From: Bacillota bacterium
GTDB lineage: Bacteria > Bacillota > Clostridia > Oscillospirales > Acutalibacteraceae
Direction of reading: 5' to 3'
Length of the DNA: 19,615 nucleotides
NCBI GenBank assembly: GCA_023401495.1
Contig: JAEXDU010000033.1
Location: 1 to 19,615, forward strand
In this document: one piece after another, positions 13,944-19,615 of the stretch
Numbering within the stretch: the first letter of the stretch is position 1
Layout: each line of letters starts with the position of its first letter
Notes under the pieces: model-generated
Database searches by the model: none
Seen by the model: the letters and a program-made list of their open reading frames with translations, nothing else
Told to the model about the DNA's origin: nothing
Made by a program: the position numbers and the translations under genes

Positions 13944-15143
13944 TCAATTTCCCCTGACGAGGCGGCCGCCCAGATAAACGCCCAGCACCTGATCCAGCGC
14001 GTGGATGTCTTTGGCGGCATTGCCCTGTACTACCAGCAAATCCGCCTGCAGCTCGGGATGCAGGAATCCGGTGACCTTCTCCAACCCCATGACACGAGAG
14101 GGGTTTCCGGTAGCTGTGGCAATCGCCTGTACCGGCGTGATACCGTACTCTACCATATAAGCAAGCTCCTGATGAATCGGAAGCGGCGGCGCTCCATAAA
14201 GCACCATGTCGGAGCCTGCCAGAACCGTAACGCCTGTATCATAAAACTTTTTGAAATTGTTCTTGTATGCATTTGCAGCCGGCTCGAAGAATGCCTGATC
14301 CTTGACCGCGCGGGCGGAAATCGGATTGGAGAGATCCCCGCCTTCCTCAATAAGGCGCTTGGTGTACTCATAAAGATAGGTGTACGCTGTTATGGTGGGA
14401 ACCCAAGCTTGATTGTTTTCGGCCATCTGCTCCGCCTGAGCCAGAGTCATGAAAGTGCCGTGCTCTATGGTGTCAAATCCGGCGTCAATGCACATTTGAA
14501 TTGCAGGCTGCGTACCGGCATGAACCGCTGTTTTAACGCCTCTGCGGTGGCATTCGTCCACCGCGGCGTCCAGCTCTTCCTGTGTAAATTCCGGAAAATT
14601 CTCCCGGTTGCTTGTCAAAATCTTAATCCAGTCCGCCCCGTCACGAAGCTGGCGGCGAATTTCCTTGCGCAGCGGCCAGGGACCGTCCACCTCCGCAATG
14701 CCGTCCTCATGTCCGTGACCGCCCGTCATGCAAATTCCTGTATGCGTATGGAAAATACGCGGAACCTCTATAAAACCCGTTTCCCCCGCCATACGCATTT
14801 TTTTGCACAGATTGTACGGAGAAGCAAGGTCTCTCACCGTGGTGATACCCAGGTCCAAAGCATATGCCGCCTGCTTCAGCGCGTAGTAGGCAACCATATA
14901 GTCGTCATACTCCGACAGGCCGAGCTGGCTGTAATAGTAGCCAAAATGGACATGCATATCAAACAGCCCGGGCAGGATCGTCGCCTCTCCATAATCCCGA
15001 ATTTCTTCTCCGGGGTTTTGCTGTACAACCTGATCAGAAGGGCCAACGCTTTTGATTTTTCCTTCGGAATCCACGTAGACAGCGCTCTGTTCCAAAACGG
15101 TCTTTCCGTCCCCCAAAATGAGATGTTCTGCTTTTAAGATCAC
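13944..15143 (-). CDS. Metal-dependent amidohydrolase (Xaa-Pro dipeptidase/imidazolonepropionase-like)
   Basis: This is a 399-residue TIM-barrel amidohydrolase of the COG1228 group. All expected binuclear metal ligands are present: His64 and His66 (DMHVH), the likely carboxylated Lys174 (DWIKI), His208 (AVHAG), His228 (IEHGT) and Asp312 (GSD). Small beta-sandwich parts at both ends (ILKAEHLILGDG and DLLVVQGN) complete the fold. Several enzymes of this group hydrolyse Xaa-Pro or other L-Xaa-L-Xaa dipeptides, which fits the peptide carrier upstream and the M24 peptidase downstream. Other known activities, such as imidazolonepropionase, are less consistent with the context. The start is GTG 15143, supported by AAAGGAAG about nine bases upstream. 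No signal peptide is seen, so it should act in the cytosol. Confidence 0.87.
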   Translation of the reverse strand: MILKAEHLILGDGKTVLEQSAVYVDSEGKIKSVGPSDQVVQQNPGEEIRDYGEATILPGLFDMHVHFGYYYSQLGLSEYDDYMVAYYALKQAAYALDLGITTVRDLASPYNLCKKMRMAGETGFIEVPRIFHTHTGICMTGGHGHEDGIAEVDGPWPLRKEIRRQLRDGADWIKILTSNRENFPEFTQEELDAAVDECHRRGVKTAVHAGTQPAIQMCIDAGFDTIEHGTFMTLAQAEQMAENNQAWVPTITAYTYLYEYTKRLIEEGGDLSNPISARAVKDQAFFEPAANAYKNNFKKFYDTGVTVLAGSDMVLYGAPPLPIHQELAYMVEYGITPVQAIATATGNPSRVMGLEKVTGFLHPELQADLLVVQGNAAKDIHALDQVLGVYLGGRLVRGN

Positions 15144-15245
15144 AACAACCGCTTCCTTTCTTAAAAAAGCATCCTATGGATTGTGTTCAAATTTCTTGCT
15201 CTTCTGATTGATACAGCTCATCAGAAAATCACTTTCCAGAAATTC

Positions 15246-16739
15246 TTACTCCATCATCCTGCCAAGCCTTTTATTGCCGATCCAAAGAACCAGACCAACC
15301 AAAAGCGTAATGCCGCCGATAAACAGGAAATATCCGGTTTCAGAACCTTCCACATAAAAGTTTGCAGCGAGCGCGCTAAGTCCTGAGCCGGTTGACTGGC
15401 TGAGCTGCCAGACCGTTACCATCTGCGCGGTAAAAGCCGTGGGTGCCACCTTGGTAGCCGCAGACATGCCAACAGGAGAGGTCATCGCTTCGCCCCAAAT
15501 GATCAAAGCATAAAAGATCATCAGCCAAATGGGGCTGACCCGGACATTAGAGGGATACAGCAGGAACGGAATCACCATAAACAGGGGACCAAAAGCCCAA
15601 AACGCGGTGCCGATGCCGAACTTTAGCGGCGTAGAAGGCTGACGATTTCCCATCTTGTTCCAAAGGGCACTGCACAACAGACCAAATAGTACCGCGTATA
15701 TGGCGGGAACCGTCTGGAATGCAGCGGGGGTCATCTCATAGCCGAAGAAATTCATGTTGACACGTTCTGCCGCATAAATAGCCAAAATTGTTGTGGATTG
15801 GTTCCAGATCATCATCGCAAAGCAGTTTGCCACAAAAACAAACACAAAAGGTATGATGCGTCTTGCTTCTTCACGACTGGTCTTTCTGCTGGTATAAATG
15901 TAGATAAGATAAGCCATTGGCACAAAAATACTGATGGTGCTGACACCGTTGCAGAACATAGTCGGGGTGATGGTACCCGACAGAAGCAGCCCTGCAAAAG
16001 CACCCACTAAGACCACCAGAATGCCGACCACTTTCGTAATGGTCGCTTTCCGGTGTGCGGGTTCTGCCGGGTCGTCCGGCTGCACTCCGGCATCTCCGAA
16101 CACCTTGTTCGCCGTTAATATGTAAAGCAGCCATCCCAGGCCCTGAACGATGCCTGCCACCAGAAAGCCCGCATTGTAATTCAGCATCAGTGCCACAGTG
16201 CCGGTAACAATAGGAGCTATGGCCCCTACATTGTTCATCACGTACATTAAGCTGAATCCGGAATCGCGGCGCTCGTCCGTCTTGCTGTACATTTTGCCCG
16301 CCAGCGCGTTCAGGCTGTTGCCCATGCACATACCGGCAACCAGAAGCAGAAACTGGCTGGCCAGATACAGTGCCGTGCCGCCGCCCGGGATCGCCAATAG
16401 CAAATACCCCACTGTCTTGACCAAATAGCCAATGCCCAGAGCTTTTCGAATTCCCAAAAAGCGGTCTGCCATATACCCGCCCAAAATACCTGCCATAAAC
16501 GAAAGCGAGCTGTAAACATTCACGAACTGCGCCGCATTGGTCTGGCTGAAGCCAAGCCCGCCCTGCGCCACTGCAGTATAAAGATAGTAGATTAAAATCG
16601 CGGACATACCGTAGTTACCAAAGGCCTGTGACAAAATAACTGTTGAGGTAACGCCTAGCCCTTTGGGGTGACCAAAAAACCGTTTATCCTGAGAAAAATC
16701 AATTGCATCGGAAATAGCTTCCTTTTCTTTTGTAACCAC
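15246..16739 (-). CDS. POT/PTR2-family peptide transporter with altered proton-coupling motif
   Basis: This is a membrane carrier of 497 residues with about 12-14 hydrophobic segments. GGYMADRFLGIRKAL matches the first PTR2 signature, and NYGMSAILIYYLY corresponds to the YYGM segment of helix 1. The family's ExxERFxYYG motif, needed for proton coupling in studied members, reads ILSQAFGNYGM here: the second Glu and the Arg are replaced by Gln and Ala. The carrier may therefore use another ion, be a facilitator, or belong to a side branch. I chose GTG 16739 because GAGGAG sits eight bases upstream. ATG 16832, with a close GGGGG, would add 31 residues not typical of the family. It heads the operon with two X-Pro-type peptidases. 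Di- or tripeptide import is the likely role. Confidence 0.85.
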   Translation of the reverse strand: MVTKEKEAISDAIDFSQDKRFFGHPKGLGVTSTVILSQAFGNYGMSAILIYYLYTAVAQGGLGFSQTNAAQFVNVYSSLSFMAGILGGYMADRFLGIRKALGIGYLVKTVGYLLLAIPGGGTALYLASQFLLLVAGMCMGNSLNALAGKMYSKTDERRDSGFSLMYVMNNVGAIAPIVTGTVALMLNYNAGFLVAGIVQGLGWLLYILTANKVFGDAGVQPDDPAEPAHRKATITKVVGILVVLVGAFAGLLLSGTITPTMFCNGVSTISIFVPMAYLIYIYTSRKTSREEARRIIPFVFVFVANCFAMMIWNQSTTILAIYAAERVNMNFFGYEMTPAAFQTVPAIYAVLFGLLCSALWNKMGNRQPSTPLKFGIGTAFWAFGPLFMVIPFLLYPSNVRVSPIWLMIFYALIIWGEAMTSPVGMSAATKVAPTAFTAQMVTVWQLSQSTGSGLSALAANFYVEGSETGYFLFIGGITLLVGLVLWIGNKRLGRMME

Positions 16740-16766
16740 AACTATCACTCCTCGTCCTGTTTCTGT

Positions 16767-16788
16767 TTTGCCCAACACCATGGGCAAA
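16767..16788 (-). promoter_or_regulatory. Hairpin in the transporter leader
   Basis: TTTGCCCA (16767-16774) and TGGGCAAA (16781-16788) form a perfect 8 bp stem with a 6-base loop. It lies about 20 bases before the GAGGAG ribosome binding site, in a leader of about 210 bases. It may affect translation or mRNA stability. Confidence 0.35.
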
Positions 16789-16932
16789 GATGTAGGAAAA
16801 CCGCTGGAACGTATGTCAATACAAGCTGGCATAATCCCCCTTTCATTTTGCGGGAATAAAGAAAACTCCCTTTTTGTACTGCTGCACGCTTTCGTTTCAT
16901 TTCATCATCAAGGCCATAATCGTTTCAATATT

Positions 16933-16975
16933 TCATTTATATGAATTTATCAATTAAATTATATCATTTACATGA
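16933..16975. promoter_or_regulatory. Twin operator-like repeats TCATTTAYATGA
   Basis: TCATTTATATGA (16933-16944) and TCATTTACATGA (16964-16975) differ at one base. Each is a small palindrome (TCAT....ATGA), and they start 31 bases apart, about three helix turns. The second fills the spacer between -35 and -10; the first lies just past the transcription start. This is the geometry of a repressor site that blocks polymerase. The repressor is not identifiable from the window. Confidence 0.65.
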
Positions 16976-16986
16976 AATACTGTCAA
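16958..16986 (-). promoter_or_regulatory. Perfect consensus SigA promoter of the peptide-use operon
   Basis: On the minus strand TTGACA (16986-16981), exactly 17 bases, then TATAAT (16963-16958). Transcription should start near 16951, leaving a leader of about 210 bases before GTG 16739. A full consensus promoter with operators inside it usually implies control by repression. Confidence 0.8.
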
Positions 16987-17309
16987 TGAAAATAAAAATT
17001 ATAGATATCATTACAATACAAAAAAACCGATTGTTTTTTAGGCATTTTGAATCCAAGCTCACAGAAAAAATCATTTTCCTTTGGAATATGCCCACTTTTC
17101 AGGAACGAAAGCCGCCGGGATGGAGTTCCGTCTTCTTGCTGATTTGGTTTCACTATTTTCACCGGCCGTTTCCAAGCCGTTTTCTGCAGCAGCGTCTGTT
17201 CAGAATGCCAAAAGAGAAAGGGGAATATCGCCCGCCACCAAAACGATGGCAAACAATACTCCCCTCTTTGAAAGCATCTTTTGACTATTGAATTCTATTG
17301 TTCTTTCTA
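16987..17309. other. Intergenic region upstream of the peptide operon
   Basis: No convincing gene. Overlapping frames on both strands lack recognisable features and ribosome binding sites. An A/T hairpin, AAAAAAC/GTTTTTT (17021-17039), might weakly end the ppnP transcript. The sequence 17090-17270 is more GC-rich than its flanks and could be decayed coding DNA. Confidence 0.4.
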
Positions 17310-17618
17310 TTACAGGTAAGAGCAGCAATAATCCAGGCAAGTGATTGCGCGGATATAATAGCTGGATTTTCCCGGTACGGAAAAGGTATCCCCTTCACTG
17401 TATGTCTTGGGCGGGTCTTCTTCCTGTAAACGCACTTCCGCCTGGCCTGCCAGCAGCTCCATCAGCTCCGGTGCGTCGGTTCCGAATACATATTCGCCCG
17501 GCATCATAAATCCCAGCGTTTTCCGCTCACCGGACGGCAGCACAACCGTACGGCTGCTGACTTTTCCGTCAAAATATACATTTGCTTTTTTGATAATGGT
17601 TGCATTGGTAAAATCCAT
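17310..17618 (-). CDS. ppnP: Pyrimidine/purine nucleoside phosphorylase (YaiE family)
   Basis: This is a small cupin of 102 residues, the usual length for this family (Escherichia coli YaiE/PpnP is about 94). The family phosphorolyses several nucleosides to the free base and ribose 1-phosphate. Diagnostic stretches are NVYFDGKVSSRTV near the N terminus, LGFMMPGEYVFGTDAPELMELLAG in the middle, and GDTFSVPGKSSYYIRA with a CSYL ending that matches the CRYL-type end of YaiE. ATG 17618 is supported by AAAGGAGG eight bases upstream. It lies 27 bases after the P5C dehydrogenase stop and probably shares its transcript. No pathway link between nucleoside salvage and P5C oxidation is obvious. Confidence 0.9.
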   Translation of the reverse strand: MDFTNATIIKKANVYFDGKVSSRTVVLPSGERKTLGFMMPGEYVFGTDAPELMELLAGQAEVRLQEEDPPKTYSEGDTFSVPGKSSYYIRAITCLDYCCSYL

Positions 17619-17645
17619 CTTATACGCCTCCTTTACAGAATCAAA

Positions 17646-19274
17646 TCAGGCTTCATCCATAAAAGGATAAGACACTGTTTCTGCGGGGACAAAGCTTTCC
17701 TTCAAAGTGCGCGGGCTGATCCAGCGATACATATTCAGAATGCTGCCTGCCTTGTCATTGGTACCGGAAGCTCTGGCGCCGCCAAAGGGCTGCTGGCCAA
17801 TGACTGCGCCGGTAGGCTTGTCGTTGATATAGAAGTTGCCCGCCGCGTTGTTCAGCTTACGTTCCATCTCCACAATCACCTGACGGTCCTGCGCAAAGAT
17901 CGCACCGGTGAGCGCATAAGGAGTCGCTGTGTCGCACAGCTCCAGAGTCTTCTCAAATTCTTCATCAGGATAGACATAAATGGTAAGTACCGGCCCAAAG
18001 ATTTCTTTTACCATGGATTCATAATCCGCTTTCTGCGCCTGAATCACGGTGGGATAAACGAACCAGCCTTTTGAATCGTCATAGCCGCCGCACAGGACTT
18101 CTGCTTCCGTGGACTGGCTCGCTCTGTCGATAAATCCTTTGATGGTTTCAAAAGAGTTCGCGTCAATGACAGCGCCCATAAAGTTGCTGAAATCCTGAAT
18201 ATCGCCCACCTTGATTTTGGAAATTTCATCGAGCATCTGCTTCTTCACCTGAGGCCACAGGCTGGCGGGAATAAACGCGCGCGAAGCTGCGGAGCATTTC
18301 TGGCCCTGATATTCAAAGGCGCCCCGCACCAAAGCGGTTACCAGAGGAGTGATTTGTGCGGACTTGTGCGCAAATATGAAATCCTTGCCACCGGTTTCAC
18401 CAACCAGTCTGGGATAGTTGCTATAGGAATTGATGTGCTCCCCTACCAGAGACCACACACCGCGGAACACCTCTGTAGAACCGGTGAAATGGAAGCCGGC
18501 CAGTCTGGGATCTGTCAGAATATACTTGCTGACATCTGTTCCGCGGCAAGGTACAAAGTTGATGACACCGGCAGGCAGGCCAGCCTCTTCCAGCACCTTG
18601 AAGAAATAGTAGTTGGACAAAACAGCGGTGGAAGCGGGCTTCCACACTACTGTGTTGCCGGCAATGGCGGGAGCGGTGCACAGATTGCCGCCGATGGAGG
18701 TGAAATTGAAAGGAGAGATGGCAGCGACAAAACCGTCCAGCGGGCGATATTCGGTACGGTTCCACACGCCCGGCGTATTGTTCGGCTGCTCTGAGTAGAT
18801 CTGCTGGGCAAAATACACATTGAAGCGCAGGAAGTCCGCCAATTCACAGGCAGAATCGATCTCCGCCTGAAACGCGGTCTTGCTCTGCCCCAGCATGGTG
18901 GCGGCGTTGACGCGGTCACGCCATGGCCCGGCCAGCAGGTCTGCCGCTTTCAGGAAGATAGCTGCGCGGTGCTCCCAGGGCATTGCTTCCCATTCGGTCT
19001 TTGCCTGCATGGATGCCTCTACCGCTTCTTTCAGCTCTTTTTCCCCTGCCATATGGAAAGTTGCCAGCACATGCTGATGATCGTGGGGCATGACGCTTTT
19101 GCCTGTTTTTCCGGTAAAGATCTCTTTCCCGCCGATAATCAGCGGAATTTCCACCTGTGTCTGGGCCTGGCGCGCCAATTCCGCTTTCAGGCTGGCACGG
19201 GCAGGGCTGCCGGGCAGATAGGAATTAACAGGTTCGCTGTCGGGCATCTGCAACTTAAAATACGCATTACTCAT
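17646..19274 (-). CDS. pruA: 1-pyrroline-5-carboxylate dehydrogenase (ALDH4 type)
   Basis: This NAD(P)-dependent cytosolic enzyme would oxidise glutamate semialdehyde (from P5C) to glutamate. From the start at ATG 19274 (542 residues) it has the opening SEPVNSYLPGSPARASLKAEL typical of ALDH4A1-like single-domain P5CDHs. The oxyanion Asn190 (ISPFNFT), Glu293 (LVGETGGKD) and nucleophile Cys327 (GQKCSAASRAF) are all present, as is the C-terminal NDKPTGAVIGQQPFGGARASGTNDK. Length matches this subfamily and excludes the bifunctional PutA type. In-frame starts at 19286 (ATG) and 19313 (TTG) exist; 19274 is preferred from the family's N terminus, with AAAGGATGAGAG upstream. PpnP follows after 27 bases and a ThrE-type gene precedes it. 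With ProC it gives two routes out of P5C. Confidence 0.93.
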   Translation of the reverse strand: MSNAYFKLQMPDSEPVNSYLPGSPARASLKAELARQAQTQVEIPLIIGGKEIFTGKTGKSVMPHDHQHVLATFHMAGEKELKEAVEASMQAKTEWEAMPWEHRAAIFLKAADLLAGPWRDRVNAATMLGQSKTAFQAEIDSACELADFLRFNVYFAQQIYSEQPNNTPGVWNRTEYRPLDGFVAAISPFNFTSIGGNLCTAPAIAGNTVVWKPASTAVLSNYYFFKVLEEAGLPAGVINFVPCRGTDVSKYILTDPRLAGFHFTGSTEVFRGVWSLVGEHINSYSNYPRLVGETGGKDFIFAHKSAQITPLVTALVRGAFEYQGQKCSAASRAFIPASLWPQVKKQMLDEISKIKVGDIQDFSNFMGAVIDANSFETIKGFIDRASQSTEAEVLCGGYDDSKGWFVYPTVIQAQKADYESMVKEIFGPVLTIYVYPDEEFEKTLELCDTATPYALTGAIFAQDRQVIVEMERKLNNAAGNFYINDKPTGAVIGQQPFGGARASGTNDKAGSILNMYRWISPRTLKESFVPAETVSYPFMDEA

Positions 19275-19409
19275 AATTTCTCTCATCCTTTCAAAATTGA
19301 TTTCTTGATCCAACGGGTTGATTTCTCTTTTTGATTGATTGTATCTAAAACAAAGGGAATCCCGGTACTGCCCTGCCGAAGGTCCGACTGTGCCTGAAAA
19401 GAGGAACTG

Positions 19410-19615
19410 TCAGCGGTGAAAGTATCCGGTTCGGGAGCGATCCCCATTGTTCCAAACGGACGGGGAGCTTTTCCACCCGAACACACGGGCAGGAATGGAA
19501 TAACAGACACCGATTCCCAGAGTAATGGCAACTGCCAGCTGTAACGCTTCCGCTCCTTTTAACAGAGAAGCCGACTCGTCACCGATGAAGAAATAGTAGG
19601 CCGTGTAGTAAATAC
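19410..19615 (-). CDS. Threonine/serine exporter, C-terminal fragment (ThrE_2/YjjB-like)
   Basis: The minus-strand frame is open from the window edge to the stop at 19412-19410, giving the last 67 residues. It begins YYTAYYFFIGD, continues KGAEALQLAVAITLGIGVCYSI and ends in a polar tail. This resembles the end of ThrE_2/DUF3815 proteins, where a PGG-YYTMYY segment is followed by KG-ETL and a last membrane helix. Such proteins work in a pair or fusion to export threonine and serine. Only the tail is visible, so the call is tentative. It ends 135 bases before P5C dehydrogenase on the same strand and may be in the same transcript. An exporter for serine would fit the serine dehydratase found elsewhere in the window. 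Confidence 0.6.
   Translation of the reverse strand, partial: IYYTAYYFFIGDESASLLKGAEALQLAVAITLGIGVCYSIPARVFGWKSSPSVWNNGDRSRTGYFHR

Noticed and set aside
13896..15137. A 413-codon plus-strand frame opposite the amidohydrolase
   Set aside because: The minus strand encodes an amidohydrolase with all metal ligands; the plus-strand product has no recognisable motif.
16941..17291. Overlapping frames on both strands between ppnP and the transporter (for example 116 codons plus, 89 codons minus)
   Set aside because: The plus frame begins inside the promoter/operator region, neither has a ribosome binding site, and neither shows a domain.
19283..19531. An 82-codon minus-strand frame upstream of P5C dehydrogenase
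   Set aside because: It overlaps the ThrE-like C-terminal frame, which has clear membrane-protein similarity, and its own sequence is low in recognisable content.

Overview
The window looks like chromosomal DNA of an anaerobic, probably spore-forming member of the Clostridia (Bacillota). The evidence is a glycyl radical enzyme with its radical-SAM activase, a two-subunit iron-sulfur L-serine dehydratase, CBO0543-type membrane proteins, strong AGGAGG-like ribosome binding sites, and SigA-type promoters in AT-rich gaps. No rRNA, tRNA, CRISPR array, insertion sequence or phage gene was recognised.

Layout. Positions 1-2311 (+) hold the C-terminal part of a glycyl radical enzyme (cut by the window edge) and its short activase. 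Positions 2788-5835 (+) hold an MFS transporter, a pyrroline-5-carboxylate reductase (ProC) and an AraC-family regulator, closed by long hairpins. Positions 6196-8119 hold a divergent pair: an EamA/DMT exporter (-) and a LysR-type regulator (+), with promoters and direct repeats between them. Positions 8511-10142 (-) are an AT-rich tandem array of three CBO0543-like membrane proteins. A gene-poor gap follows. Positions 10869-12442 (+) encode sdaAB-sdaAA, ended by a clear terminator. Positions 12815-16739 (-) form an operon: a POT/PTR2-type peptide transporter, a metal-dependent amidohydrolase (Xaa-Pro dipeptidase-like) and an M24 metallopeptidase (Xaa-Pro peptidase-like). It is read from a perfect TTGACA-17-TATAAT promoter that carries two copies of a TCATTTAYATGA operator-like repeat. 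Positions 17310-19615 (-) hold the end of a ThrE-type serine/threonine exporter, a 1-pyrroline-5-carboxylate dehydrogenase and PpnP nucleoside phosphorylase.

How it may work together (inference). Many genes fit the use of proline- or hydroxyproline-rich peptides and amino acids. Peptides could enter through the POT carrier and be cut at X-Pro bonds by the M24 and amidohydrolase enzymes. The glycyl radical enzyme could feed P5C, as the known hydroxyproline dehydratase HypD does. P5C would be reduced to proline by ProC or oxidised to glutamate by P5C dehydrogenase. Serine dehydratase and the ThrE-type exporter extend the amino-acid theme. The glycyl radical enzyme's substrate cannot be read from sequence alone. 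Its residue spacing excludes the 4-hydroxyphenylacetate decarboxylase class, as I recall that family's numbering, and its Cys-X-Glu motif excludes pyruvate formate-lyase.
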